Shown here one piece after another: positions 50,070-58,479 of a stretch of 64,000 nucleotides of DNA. Made by a program: the position numbers and the translations under genes. This DNA is from Bog-473 sp963770645 (GTDB lineage Bacteria > Actinomycetota > Acidimicrobiia > Acidimicrobiales > RAAP-2). Every line of letters begins with the position of its first letter. Position 1 is the first letter of the stretch. The stretch spans positions 496,001-560,000 of the forward strand of contig CAVYQL010000004.1 of NCBI GenBank assembly GCA_963770645.1, read 5' to 3'. A model generated the notes under the pieces. It was not told where the DNA came from, ran no database searches, and saw nothing but the letters and a program-made list of their open reading frames with translations.

Positions 50070-51476
50070 TTACGAAAGGCTGGCGAGTCCAGCTCCCGAG
50101 ATGACCTGCACGGCGTTGGCGAACCGAGCGGTAACAGCGATGTACTGCCGCAGGCCAACAAACACCGACAGGTCGGCGGCGTCCGTCTCCACGTAGCTGA
50201 AGGCGATCGGCTCGCCGGTGTAGACGAACACCTCGGGCATCTGCGCCACAACCACCTGTGCGTAGGTCGGGTGGCTCGACGCCGCCTGAATGGCGAGGAG
50301 GCTGTCGTCGGTGTGGAAGCGCAGCCCACCCGGCATGATGATGCCTGTGTAGCCCGTTCCTCGACCGCTCTGAGCCGCCAGCTCAACCGCAGCGGCGTCC
50401 GGCGTGAAGATGGGCCGGGCGTTCGTCGTGTCGACTTGCTTCATCGCCCAGCGGGCGAAGTCCGTTGTGCTGAAGACGTGGGTGCCGCTGTAGCGAGTGC
50501 CCGCCTGGTCGGCCATCTGCTCGACCGCGGTCGATAGGTCGGCCCACAGTCGGGTCGTCGTGAGGGTCGTTCCGTCTGTGACGGTGCCCCCGGTGGCGAT
50601 GACGTTGGAGAGAACCAACTGCGAAATCTTCGCCCGCACCGCTTGCTGGAGTTGTGCTTGCAAGATCGAGTCAAACGACCCGGCATCATCTGAGCCTCCC
50701 CGGTCGGAGAGCTGCTGTGAGATGTCCATTCCCGCGGTAACCGTCTGCACGGTCGCCACGATGGCGGCACCGCTCGGTCCGCTGATGTCGATTGAGCTGT
50801 TCTCCGTCTGGGCCGATGCCTGGGTGGCCGACGAAAAGGTCGGCAACGACACGCTCATTCCGTATGGCGGCAATGGCAAGTTCCTCGCCGCTTGGGCGAA
50901 TGCGTCGTTCGGCTCCCAGTAGGCGCCCCAGTCTGCGACGTCGAACGCCGGAGCAGCCGCCGAGAACGTCGACGTAGAGACTGCGCGCTCCTCACGCCAG
51001 TTTTCCGAACGGAACACCTCACGTGCAACGGCTTCCGCCCGCTTGGGGTCATCAGTGCGCACCTCGATGGCGTGCCGCTGCAAGCGTGCTTCGGCGGCAC
51101 GTGCGTCGACACCGCCCAACGCACGGAGCGCCATATCTTTCCAGTACGAGTGCGAGGCCCCTTTGCCGTAGGTCCGTGGCTCGGACTTGACCAAGTTTCT
51201 CAGCTGCTCAGCGTGGCTCGCGTATGCCTCGGCATTTCGCAGAGCGTCGCGGTAGTTGCCAAAGCTGGCGATCGTCCCGTCCTGCTGCACTAGCTCGGTC
51301 GCTTTGTCGACACTCTTCCGGTGCATCGTGCGGGCCTTGATGAGCGCCCCACGTCGCGAGCGGTACGTGTCGCCGTCGGTGACGGTTGCGCCACCTTCGG
51401 CGAGGTCAATCATCGTCAGGGTGTCGTTCGCTGCGCGAATGGCCTTCTCGGCCTGTTCTCTGATTTCGGGTTTCAT
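50070..51476 (-). CDS. HK97-fold major capsid protein
   Basis: 468 residues from the ATG at 51476 (a TTG at 51527 is the alternative). The first 150 residues are charged and helical, like a scaffolding delta domain (IREQAEKAIRAANDTLTMIDLAEGG). The rest is the HK97 pattern: AFAQAARNLPLPPYGMSVSLPTFSSATQASAQTENSSIDI (N-arm/E-loop), a central AQLQQAVRAKISQLVLSNVIATGG helix, MADQAGTRYSGTHVFSTTDFARWAMKQ, and YIAVTARFANAVQVISG at the end. No prohead protease gene is present, so the delta domain may stay or be cut by a helper enzyme. The satellite can therefore build its own, perhaps smaller, head. Confidence 0.8.
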   Translation of the reverse strand: MKPEIREQAEKAIRAANDTLTMIDLAEGGATVTDGDTYRSRRGALIKARTMHRKSVDKATELVQQDGTIASFGNYRDALRNAEAYASHAEQLRNLVKSEPRTYGKGASHSYWKDMALRALGGVDARAAEARLQRHAIEVRTDDPKRAEAVAREVFRSENWREERAVSTSTFSAAAPAFDVADWGAYWEPNDAFAQAARNLPLPPYGMSVSLPTFSSATQASAQTENSSIDISGPSGAAIVATVQTVTAGMDISQQLSDRGGSDDAGSFDSILQAQLQQAVRAKISQLVLSNVIATGGTVTDGTTLTTTRLWADLSTAVEQMADQAGTRYSGTHVFSTTDFARWAMKQVDTTNARPIFTPDAAAVELAAQSGRGTGYTGIIMPGGLRFHTDDSLLAIQAASSHPTYAQVVVAQMPEVFVYTGEPIAFSYVETDAADLSVFVGLRQYIAVTARFANAVQVISGAGLASLS

Positions 51477-51696
51477 GTTTTGCTTCTGTGCTTTCTGCCA
51501 CAGCTCCGGCGCCGACGTTCGGCGCAACTCCGGTGGCCCTTCTGTCCTCCTCAGAACTGGGGTATTGCTCAGCGACCGCAGTGCGGGCCGCGTTTCGCCT
51601 TCGCACGATTTCTCGCGTCGATCTTCCGCGCCTTGCGGCGTGTCGCTGTCTTCCGGATGCGGCGATCTTGACCCGCGCTCCCGGCGTACCTAGGAC

Positions 51697-52155
51697 TCAC
51701 AGCTCCGCATCTCGGCGTAGCTGCTCGATGCGGGCCAGCTCCTTTTGAGCTGCTGCCTTGCGGAGCTGGCGCCGCTTCTCGGCTGCCTTGGCGGGCGGCA
51801 GACTCCACGTGTCGCCGGTGGCGGGGTCGGTGACTTGCTCAAAGACCGGTCGGCGTGCTGCCGCATCGGCCTGACTTTTCTGAAGCTGCGCACCCTCTTC
51901 GGCGGTGAGTGCTCGCAAGAGCCGTCCGCCCGAGGGCAGACGCTTGGCCTGCACGAGCTGGTAGTAAAAAAGGCTGTGTAAGGCGCCAGCAAGTCTGGCG
52001 TTGTCCCAAGGGTCGATGCGCCCGATCCGACGCATTGTGTCCTTGAACTCCTTTTCCGGCGTCCAGTCGTGCGGCAAGCGATGCGCGAACGCTTGGCGAT
52101 CGGGGACGGCGTTGCTGCCCATGCTCTGTGATGTAAGTGACGACATTGAAACCAT
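51697..52155 (-). CDS. capsid-operon protein of unknown function
   Basis: 152 residues with GAAAGGA before the ATG at 52155. The middle part HDWTPEKEFKDTMRRIGRIDPWDNARLAGALHSLFYYQLVQAKRLPSGGRLLRAL is probably folded; the C-terminal third is a charged coiled coil (PPAKAAEKRRQLRKAAAQKELARIEQLRRD). Its place just before the capsid gene suggests head assembly, packaging or scaffolding. Not recognised. Confidence 0.65.
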   Translation of the reverse strand: MVSMSSLTSQSMGSNAVPDRQAFAHRLPHDWTPEKEFKDTMRRIGRIDPWDNARLAGALHSLFYYQLVQAKRLPSGGRLLRALTAEEGAQLQKSQADAAARRPVFEQVTDPATGDTWSLPPAKAAEKRRQLRKAAAQKELARIEQLRRDAEL

Positions 52156-52171
52156 TCGGGTGTCCTTTCGT

Positions 52172-52528
52172 TTATCGGCTCATGATGAGGCCAAGAATGC
52201 GGAGCTGCGCTGCGGCGAGGCGGCGGTTGTTCTCTCTCGCACGGAGTGCGTCGGCGAAGGCGCCAGCCTCTCGTGCTTCGGCCTTGATCCGTTCGACCGC
52301 CTGACGATTGCGACCGACGGCGACAGCCCTGCGTGCCTCTCGGACCTCTCGCTGGAACTCGCTCAGGCGGTTCGGATTCCCCGGTCCGCCCGTAGAGCGA
52401 ACTTCGCCTTGGGTGATCAACATGCGGCCTGACGTGTCGGTCGTGCGGGTCGAGTGCCAACACCCGCCTTTTCCGCGTACCGCTCCGTAGGCCCGCCGTC
52501 TCGCATCGCGAATCTGCGTTCTAGTCAT
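52172..52528 (-). CDS. small basic capsid-operon protein
   Basis: 118 residues, rich in Arg (MTRTQIRDARRRAYGAVRGKGG at the start) with a long helix, EFQREVREARRAVAVGRNRQAVERIKAEAREAGAFADALRAREN. A Cys-Trp-His patch (GGCWHSTRT) may bind metal or DNA. Its ATG overlaps the stop of the preceding 52-residue gene by 8 bp, showing coupled translation. Function unknown; DNA binding or scaffolding are options. Confidence 0.6.
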   Translation of the reverse strand: MTRTQIRDARRRAYGAVRGKGGCWHSTRTTDTSGRMLITQGEVRSTGGPGNPNRLSEFQREVREARRAVAVGRNRQAVERIKAEAREAGAFADALRARENNRRLAAAQLRILGLIMSR

Positions 52529-52679
52529 TCGTCGCCTCCTGGCGTTGTCGTTTGTCTACGTTCGACCATCGCTGTTTCGATTTCGGTTCTCTCTCAGCAC
52601 TGCGGACGATGGCTGCCGCCAGAGCCTCGGCAAAGAGTCGCCGCTGCTCTGCCTGTCGCTGTTCGGCGGTAAGGATCAT
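52521..52679 (-). CDS. 52-residue helical protein in overlapping gene chain
   Basis: ATG at 52679 overlaps the previous stop (ATGA), and TAG at 52521 lies inside the next gene. The product, starting MILTAEQRQAEQRRLFAEAL, is a charged amphipathic helix with a basic tail. Overlaps on both sides with the same strand and spacing make it credible despite its size. Confidence 0.6.
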   Translation of the reverse strand: MILTAEQRQAEQRRLFAEALAAAIVRSAEREPKSKQRWSNVDKRQRQEATND

Positions 52680-52846
52680 GCGCCTATCGCCTGCTCATCG
52701 GAGATGACTTCGACGGGCGGCGTGAGTGAGTCGGCCGTCCAGTCGTCCAGATGGAACCCCTCGCCGTCGATGTAGTCAGTCAGGAGGTCGGGGTTCCTTG
52801 GCTTCCGTAGCCCCAACATGCCGTCGACCCACGATTGAATGTCCAT
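52676..52846 (-). CDS. 56-residue acidic protein in overlapping gene chain
   Basis: From the ATG at 52846 (MDIQSWVDGMLGLRKPRNPD...). The product is acidic (YIDGEGFHLDDWTADSL). Its start is linked to the preceding AP2-type gene by TAATG and its stop to the next start by ATGA. Not recognised; small acidic proteins in satellites often modulate helper functions. Confidence 0.6.
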   Translation of the reverse strand: MDIQSWVDGMLGLRKPRNPDLLTDYIDGEGFHLDDWTADSLTPPVEVISDEQAIGA

Positions 52847-53046
52847 TACGCACCTATCCAGATCGCACGAGGGCGAGCGTCGTCTGCAACGGTGTAGGCA
52901 CATGCTGCGGCTTCTGGGGTGTCGAAGTAGCCCAAGTGCCGACTACGACCGTCGACCTTGATGCGAGCCATCCACTTCCGATGACCGGCGTGCCACGACA
53001 CACCCACGTATCCCGACCGATTTTTGATGCTTCGCGCGACTTTCAC
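52846..53046 (-). CDS. AP2-domain DNA-binding protein
   Basis: 66 residues from GTG 53046, with GAAAGGA 5 bases before it. Nearly all of it is one AP2/ERF domain: SGYVGVSWHAGHRKWMARI, then GRSRHLGYFDTPEAAACAYTVAD. In phages this domain usually accompanies HNH endonucleases; here it stands alone, which fits a sequence-specific repressor, replication initiator helper or excisionase. It heads the capsid operon and lies next to both repeat arrays (53133-53177 and 53417-53595). Confidence 0.75.
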   Translation of the reverse strand: MKVARSIKNRSGYVGVSWHAGHRKWMARIKVDGRSRHLGYFDTPEAAACAYTVADDARPRAIWIGA

Positions 53047-53132
53047 GTTGGTCCTTTCGCTCTGGGGTGCAGGCGTCGCCTGCTTGACGTCGCCTCTCGC
53101 TCTGCCGCCGGGCTGGCTGAGGGGCGCTGGCG

Positions 53133-53177
53133 GACACACTCCCGCCGACACACTCCCCAACTACTTGACACACCCCT
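53133..53177. repeat. three 11-bp direct repeats upstream of the AP2-type gene
   Basis: GACACACTCCC at 53133-53143 and 53147-53157, and GACACACCCCT at 53167-53177, 14 and 20 bp apart. They lie 90-130 bp upstream of the AP2-type gene start. They could be operator sites for the capsid operon or part of the origin. Confidence 0.55.
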
Positions 53178-53416
53178 CCGACCGAAATCCGTTACAACAG
53201 CAGTTTTCGGGTCCCCCGTGAGTAGAGGGGTGAGGGATCCACCCCCCTACAGCCGAAGGGTGCCCCGACCCGTCATCGAGTCGAGACGGATTCCGGGTGC
53301 AGGGAGGGGGTGGGTATGTAGGTACTGCGGCGCAGATTGCCGTTTGCCTTTGGCCGGCACGAGGCCACATGCCTGTGGTTCTGGCCTACGTGAACGGGAT
53401 CAAAGGGTGCGGGTTT

Positions 53417-53595
53417 CTAGGGGTTGGTCGCTAGGGGTTGGCTGCTAGGGGTTGGCTGCTAGGGGTTGGCTGGCAAAAAATGCCGTCCTGGACTTATGTA
53501 GAAGAAAGAAAGACCTGGTGGATTAGGGTGTCTTCTCCCAGAGAAAGCCGAGGGGTTGGCTGGCGACCACAAACCAACCCCTACGACCAACCCCT
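53417..53595. repeat. iteron array, probable replication origin of the element
   Basis: CTAGGGGTTGG occurs four times with an exact 14-bp period (53417, 53431, 53445, 53459). A fifth near copy, GAGGGGTTGG, lies at 53550-53559, and two inverted copies at 53574-53583 and 53587-53595, the latter touching the primase gene end. Between the sets lie a GGCA-A5-TGCC hairpin (53470s) and an A-rich stretch (about 53500-53520) that could melt. Iterons, an AT-rich segment and an adjacent primase gene define a typical theta-type origin of phage satellites. Confidence 0.75.
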
Positions 53596-53598
53596 TCC

Positions 53599-55872
53599 TC
53601 AGGCACCGAAGAACCGCTCCTTCTGCCGACCCTGACCGGGTGAAGTTCGGCGCACGATCCACGCCTGTTCAAGGCAGAGAGCGACCGCCTCTTGCTCCAC
53701 GTCGCGTTGGCGGCGACTCAGCTTCTGCGTGATGGCGCCGGCTGGGAGGCCGGCCTCGCCGCTCTCGGTGACCAGACCGGCGATCTTCTTCGCCACCCGC
53801 TCGACAAGGTCATCACCAACGGCGCTGGCCGCCACGACTTGTCGCCGAGCCAGAGTCTGGGCCGTGTGTGCCTCTCTGCGGACCGCCTCAGCGGCGACGA
53901 CTGCCTCGATCTTCAACCGCACAGCCCGGCTGGTCTTCACCACCATCTCGGCCAGCGCCCAGTCCTCGGTGTCGATGTTGATGCGCCCGGCGAGGACGGC
54001 CAGCAGGCCAGCGATCTTCAGGCGCATCAGCGGGCCGTGAGATTCAGCCGGGTCGGCCACCTTCTCACCGCGAGTCTTCGCCAGCTTCCCCGCCCGTATC
54101 TCGGCGGCAATGGCGGGGTCAACGGCGAACTCCTGACCCTCAATCCTCGGCGGCGGCGTCCAGTCCAGCTCGCCCGGCCACGGAACAGGCTCGTCAGGAA
54201 TCGTCCGATCAGTCGCCCACGCCCAGCCGAACCGCTGCGGCGTCCCGACTGCAGAGTCGGCAAGCAAGTCCCCGGCGATTTCCGGCTGGAGGGCAATCAT
54301 GAAACCGAACGTGTAGCTACCTCGGGGCACGGCTCGCTTGCGGTCGGAGCTGGCGTTCGTCTGCCCGATCGTTCCGCCGATCCAGATGCTTCGCAGCGTG
54401 GACAGCAGCGTCGATCCTGACCGCTTGCCCAGTTGCCCTAGTGCCTCGCCCTCGTCCACGTAAGAGATGGCGTTGTGGTGAATCTGGCGCTTCACCATCC
54501 GTACCTTGCCGTTGGCGTCTTCTTCCGGGACTTCACCAAAGAGAGCTTCCGCGAATCCTTCGCCGGACCCGATCGGCAATCCGTCGAGCACGTATGCAGG
54601 CGCCGGTAGCAGCTCCTGGGCGACGTCGTGTCCCGATGACTTCCCGACGCCTGACGGCCCAACAAGGCCAACAAAGTAGGACAGCGGCTTCGGTGACCCG
54701 ACGGTGGCTGGCAGCTTCAGGGTGTAGGGCACAATGCCCGCCGTTCGCGCTAGTACGGCGTGCAGGACGACGTCGGCGCTCTCAGTCCGGCTGTGCGCTG
54801 CCTGTCGGATGTGTGCCAACTCGGGTCGTGCTTCCCAGAACTCGGGCGGCAGGTGTTCGGCGGCGTCGTCAGTCGGGCGGGAGATGGCGTCCGACGTTTG
54901 CGCCGCCGGCTGCACCATCTCAACCAGCGACAGCTCTGGCCGGTATGCCGCCGCTGCTGCGCTGAAGTCCCCTCTGTAGTCACGGTGGACCATGTACGCC
55001 CATCGGGTGTATGAACCGGCAGGCAGCCAGTCGAGCGACGTAGTGAACACCTGCAACTTGTCGCTGTCGGCGTAGACCGTCGCCGACGAGCCGTCCCTCT
55101 GACTCTTACCTGGCCGAGTCCAGTGGGCGTCGCTGTTTCGGTCTGTGCTGTGCAGCTGCCACCCGTCGCCGGGGAGCATCTCCTCCCAGGTGTGCTCGGC
55201 GCAGTAGCGCAAGTCCCACACGGGCCTGGGCTTGGCGTCGCACGCCGTCTCGGGCTTGGTGCCCGTGGGTACCAACTCGCCAGTCTGCGCCTCCCGTTCC
55301 TCGTCCTTGACGAGGTCGACGAGCCACGACGGCGCCGGCAGTACAGCGGCCGACCAGGGCGCCCTCTTGTTGGCCCACCGGTAGCTGTATTCGCCTCGTT
55401 TGGTCGGGACGGCGTTGATCTGTCCGCCTTCACCTCGCACGTCGAGGCCAGGGCCAAGCCGGTTGCTGGCGGAGTTGTGGATTTCGCAGTCGTCAGGGTA
55501 TGCGAACAGGAAGTGCAGACCCCCGCTCGGCGTGCGGGCCGTAAGAGTGGCGGGAAGCTTCTCGCCGCCGTTGTATTCGTCCAGGAGCGCCTGCAGCGTC
55601 TCCACGCCTTGCTTGCCTTCGGAGACGTCGACGTCAAGTACCCAGATGCCCGACTCACGGCCTGTGACGATGCAGACGCCATGATCTGGTCGGGCCTCCC
55701 ACCATCCACGGATTGTCGCCTCGTCGGTGGTGGCAGCGTTCGTCCAGTCCGTGATGGACGGGACTTTCGATTCGGGCTTGACGGGTGCGACTCGGAAGCC
55801 GTACTCGGCGTACATCAGGGCGGCGTCTAGCGGCTTCTCGTACAGGTCGGCGTTGCTTGTTGTAGCGGGCAT
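53599..55872 (-). CDS. primase-polymerase / helicase
   Basis: 757 residues from the ATG at 55872, behind GAAAGAGG. The N-terminal prim-pol domain (about 15-195) has catalytic VLDVDV (D80, D82), TARTPSGGLHFLF (His120) and GLDVRGEGGQINAVPTKRG. The central to C-terminal part (about 345-700) is a DUF3987-like P-loop helicase: Walker A GPSGVGKSS (405-413), Walker B SYVDEGEAL (D473, E474). The last 80 residues resemble a winged helix (LPAGAITQKLSRRQRDVEQEAVALCLEQAWI), suitable for binding the iterons just downstream. It would start and unwind element DNA during replication. Confidence 0.88.
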   Translation of the reverse strand: MPATTSNADLYEKPLDAALMYAEYGFRVAPVKPESKVPSITDWTNAATTDEATIRGWWEARPDHGVCIVTGRESGIWVLDVDVSEGKQGVETLQALLDEYNGGEKLPATLTARTPSGGLHFLFAYPDDCEIHNSASNRLGPGLDVRGEGGQINAVPTKRGEYSYRWANKRAPWSAAVLPAPSWLVDLVKDEEREAQTGELVPTGTKPETACDAKPRPVWDLRYCAEHTWEEMLPGDGWQLHSTDRNSDAHWTRPGKSQRDGSSATVYADSDKLQVFTTSLDWLPAGSYTRWAYMVHRDYRGDFSAAAAAYRPELSLVEMVQPAAQTSDAISRPTDDAAEHLPPEFWEARPELAHIRQAAHSRTESADVVLHAVLARTAGIVPYTLKLPATVGSPKPLSYFVGLVGPSGVGKSSGHDVAQELLPAPAYVLDGLPIGSGEGFAEALFGEVPEEDANGKVRMVKRQIHHNAISYVDEGEALGQLGKRSGSTLLSTLRSIWIGGTIGQTNASSDRKRAVPRGSYTFGFMIALQPEIAGDLLADSAVGTPQRFGWAWATDRTIPDEPVPWPGELDWTPPPRIEGQEFAVDPAIAAEIRAGKLAKTRGEKVADPAESHGPLMRLKIAGLLAVLAGRINIDTEDWALAEMVVKTSRAVRLKIEAVVAAEAVRREAHTAQTLARRQVVAASAVGDDLVERVAKKIAGLVTESGEAGLPAGAITQKLSRRQRDVEQEAVALCLEQAWIVRRTSPGQGRQKERFFGA

Positions 55873-56104
55873 CTGGGGTGCCTCTTTCCGTTGGGGTCTG
55901 GGTTGTAGGTAAGAGCGAGGCAGCGGTGCCCAGAACACCGCTACCTCGCCTCGGAGCCGTTCCGGCACGTGACGCGCCGCAGCAGCTCAGAAGCTGTTGC
56001 TCGGGAAGTCAGCCTCGGAGCGGTTGCTCAACGAGGCGACGTGACTGGTCGATCTGCCAGCCAGTGAGGGGATGGCTCACCAGCTGGCACACCGACCGGT
56101 GCGG

Positions 56105-56272
56105 CTACTCGTCCTCGGACAAGAGGTCGAGAGTGAGTGCCGCGAGTGCTCGTGCGCTCGGCATGAGTGTCGGGTCACTGACGGCGGCGAACGCTGTATC
56201 AGCGGCGCGGTCTGCTGCTTCCGCCGCCAGCCGGCAGCTGATGCTTCGGTCCTCGGTACGCGTGCTGGTCAT
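56105..56272 (-). CDS. 55-residue acidic protein upstream of the primase gene
   Basis: ATG at 56272 overlaps the stop of the zinc-finger gene (56269) by 4 bp. The product begins MTSTRTEDRSISCRLAAEAA and is one or two helices with an acidic end (LTLDLLSEDE). Overlap and composition support coding. Function unknown. Confidence 0.55.
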   Translation of the reverse strand: MTSTRTEDRSISCRLAAEAADRAADTAFAAVSDPTLMPSARALAALTLDLLSEDE

Positions 56273-57054
56273 CTTTGGCTCGGTCCTTTCCGATCCGCGA
56301 CGGGAGCGAGTCGCACCCATCTACGTGCCCTCAGCACCGTGTCCTTATCGGGCAGCTGGCGATTCCGGCGGTGGTACTGGTAGCAGGCCATGCACAGGCC
56401 CTTACGGAGTGCCGTCCTGACCGAACGTTCGCAGTGCTCGCAGTGCAGCTCGGGCACGTGCTCCCGGTAGACCATTGGCTCTGAATCATCGTTCGCCGGT
56501 GCGGCGTCGGGAGCGACCAGCTCCTGCCGCACGCTGGCACGCTCGCCGGCGTCTTGTTCGGGGTCCACCCAGTCGGGCTGGCGCTCGAATCGGAGCACCC
56601 GCCCACTGCTACGCCCCCCCTCCTGGCCCACCTTTAGGCGTCGTGTAACAAACCCCTGGTCACAGCTCTGCTGCTGAGCATCCAGGTCCCCTTGGGTTAG
56701 TGCGACAGCGGTGCGGTGCTTACGGCCGTCTCGACCGGGCAGTTCCTCGATCCGATCAACCGGAGTGTCGGGTCGAGCGGTCCGACTGAACGTCTCCACG
56801 TCCTTGCCGTCGCTCGACGCTGGCCCACGAGGCGCCCGCTGGCCGGTCGTGTGCGCGTGCTGGAGCTTGCGCGTGCTCTCTCCCCAGGTGGTCGGCAGCT
56901 CTCGGGCGTCAAACGTCCACGGCTCGACCTGATCACGCAGACCGGCCGGCGCCTCCTGCTCGTACCATTCTTCGATCGCTCGCAGCTCGTAAGCGGGAAC
57001 ACCGTCTAACTCGACTGACTGCGACGCCCGCTTGATCCGGCCTCGGTTCTTCAT
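56269..57054 (-). CDS. zinc-finger protein, first gene of the replication operon
   Basis: 261 residues from the ATG at 57054, which has an excellent GGAGG six bases upstream; the frame is open further up to 57267, so a longer product is possible. The N-terminal part is charged and probably disordered. Residues about 200-250 hold LHCEHCERSVRTALRKGLCMACYQYHRRN, a C-x2-C-x12-C-x2-C zinc knuckle of DNA-binding type, followed by a basic tail. As first gene before the primase it may be the leftward regulator of the element. Confidence 0.65.
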   Translation of the reverse strand: MKNRGRIKRASQSVELDGVPAYELRAIEEWYEQEAPAGLRDQVEPWTFDARELPTTWGESTRKLQHAHTTGQRAPRGPASSDGKDVETFSRTARPDTPVDRIEELPGRDGRKHRTAVALTQGDLDAQQQSCDQGFVTRRLKVGQEGGRSSGRVLRFERQPDWVDPEQDAGERASVRQELVAPDAAPANDDSEPMVYREHVPELHCEHCERSVRTALRKGLCMACYQYHRRNRQLPDKDTVLRARRWVRLAPVADRKGPSQR

Positions 57055-57260
57055 CTCGATCCTCCATCCCAGGAAGCCGCCACGCTTTATACCTGTGGGT
57101 GATTTTGTATCCCAGGCTCTGGCGTTCGTAGTCCCACGCCGGGAACGTCGGGTCGCGAGAGCTGCGTGCCGGGCATGGGCGAGTATGACCTGCGGGTGCT
57201 CTGACGCGGAGAACCACAGCGGCTTCTCACTAACCGCGAGACCTGCGTATTTGTCCCGGT

Positions 57261-57300
57261 TTGTCACTTGTTGGGTCTGATTGTCACTTCTTGGGTCTGG
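57261..57300. promoter_or_regulatory. tandem 20-bp repeats between divergent transcripts
   Basis: TTGTCACTTGTTGGGTCTGA and TTGTCACTTCTTGGGTCTGG abut exactly (18 of 20 identical). They lie in the 350-bp region that separates the leftward replication/capsid genes from the rightward unknown gene at 57405. Two adjacent direct repeats on two helix turns suggest cooperative binding of a control protein, perhaps the genetic switch of the element. Confidence 0.6.
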
Positions 57301-57404
57301 ATGCGCGTTTCCCCACGCCGGAAAAAAACCACGGATGTCAGCTCGCCGGGAGAGACTCGACAGGTTCCGTAGCCGCTCCGTCCGTCAGTAGCCTTTCCAT
57401 CGTG

Positions 57405-58283
57405 ATGGACCGAGACGACCTGGAGCGCCAGCAGATCCTGGACTACGTGGAGCTGGAGACCGAGGACGAGAGGGTCACGCACGCCGAGCGGATGAAGAGC
57501 GAGCGGGTGTGGGGCAACGACCATGAGGTCTGGGACGTTCACACCGACAAGGGCCGCTGGTGGGTCGTTACCGGCCTCACGAACCTCTACCACCAGGAGG
57601 ACTTCAAGAGCGCCGACGAAGTGCTGTCCTTCCACATCGGCCTTATGGCAAGGGTCAGTCCGCGCCAGGCAAGGGAAGCGCCCGAAGCGCCGGAGCCGAA
57701 GTTGGAACGACCCTTCCGTGTGTACGAGCAGGCGGCAGACGCCTACAACGAAGCGGAGGAGGCCGAGGACTTTCAGGCCGTGGGGATGCGGTGTCGGGAG
57801 GCGCTCGTCTCCTTTTCACACGCCATCGCCGACAACGACCTCGTACCAGCTGGTGTGGACCGACCCAAGCTCAGCGACTTCGTCCACTGGACAGAACTCC
57901 TCGCAAACTCGCTCGCAAGTGGCTCCCACAACGGCGACCTTCGCTCTTACCTGAAGGCACAGTCGAAGGGTGCGTGGGACTACGTCAACGCGGTCACTCA
58001 TATGAAGCAGGCGACTCGTGGCGAGGCGAGCATCGCAGTTGACGTCGTGGGCCACTTGATCACAGTCTGGTCAAGTCTCATGCGGCCCGACGAACCCGAG
58101 CACCAATGTCCCGATTGTGGCTCGTACTCGGTCAAGAAGTTCTGGACGAGAGGCGGGGAAAATCGTAGGGAGATGACAGAGTGGTTGGCGTGCGGCGCGT
58201 GTGATTGGAAGGACGTTGTCGAGACTCGGACGCTGGGTCTCCCGTCGCCGCCCGACGGAGAGTCAGGTGTCCGCTTCAACTGA
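57405..58283 (+). CDS. unknown cargo protein with C-terminal zinc ribbon
   Basis: 292 residues from the ATG at 57405. The N-terminal 60 residues are acidic, then a small beta region (EVWDVHTDKGRWWVVTGLTNLYHQEDFKSADEVLSFHIGLMAR), a long all-helical region (about 100-230; ERPFRVYEQAADAYNEAEEAEDFQAVGMRCREALVSFSHAIADNDLV ... LKAQSKGAWDYVNAVTHMKQ) and a zinc ribbon (CPDCGSYSVKKFW ... WLACGACDW). The helical part resembles HEPN-like or abortive-infection proteins in outline only; no Rx4-6H motif was found. Its opposite orientation and its place next to the attachment site are typical of satellite cargo such as anti-phage systems. Confidence 0.65.
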   Translation: MDRDDLERQQILDYVELETEDERVTHAERMKSERVWGNDHEVWDVHTDKGRWWVVTGLTNLYHQEDFKSADEVLSFHIGLMARVSPRQAREAPEAPEPKLERPFRVYEQAADAYNEAEEAEDFQAVGMRCREALVSFSHAIADNDLVPAGVDRPKLSDFVHWTELLANSLASGSHNGDLRSYLKAQSKGAWDYVNAVTHMKQATRGEASIAVDVVGHLITVWSSLMRPDEPEHQCPDCGSYSVKKFWTRGGENRREMTEWLACGACDWKDVVETRTLGLPSPPDGESGVRFN

Positions 58284-58479
58284 ATCCGTGACCACCAATC
58301 AGGAGGCCGTGATGTCCGCCCGACACTCCACGATTCCGCCGACTGCATCAACCAGCCCGAGCACATCCACATGATCTGCGACAACCCGAAGTGCATCCAC
58401 GAGTGGAGCGCGCAGCTCGTCTGAGGCGGCAGGGTCACCATCCTCAGTTGATCCGTTTCAGCCGTCGTAACATCGGCCA

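Noticed and set aside
53417..53595. CRISPR array
   Set aside because: The repeats are 11-14 bp with almost no spacers and no cas genes are present; iterons are the better explanation.
58284..58424. Read-through extension after the stop of the zinc-ribbon cargo gene, with MICDNPKCIHEWSAQLV at its end
   Set aside because: The sequence looks protein-like and stays in frame after TGA, but no start codon with a ribosome-binding site exists and stop read-through is unsupported. Perhaps a remnant of a longer gene end.
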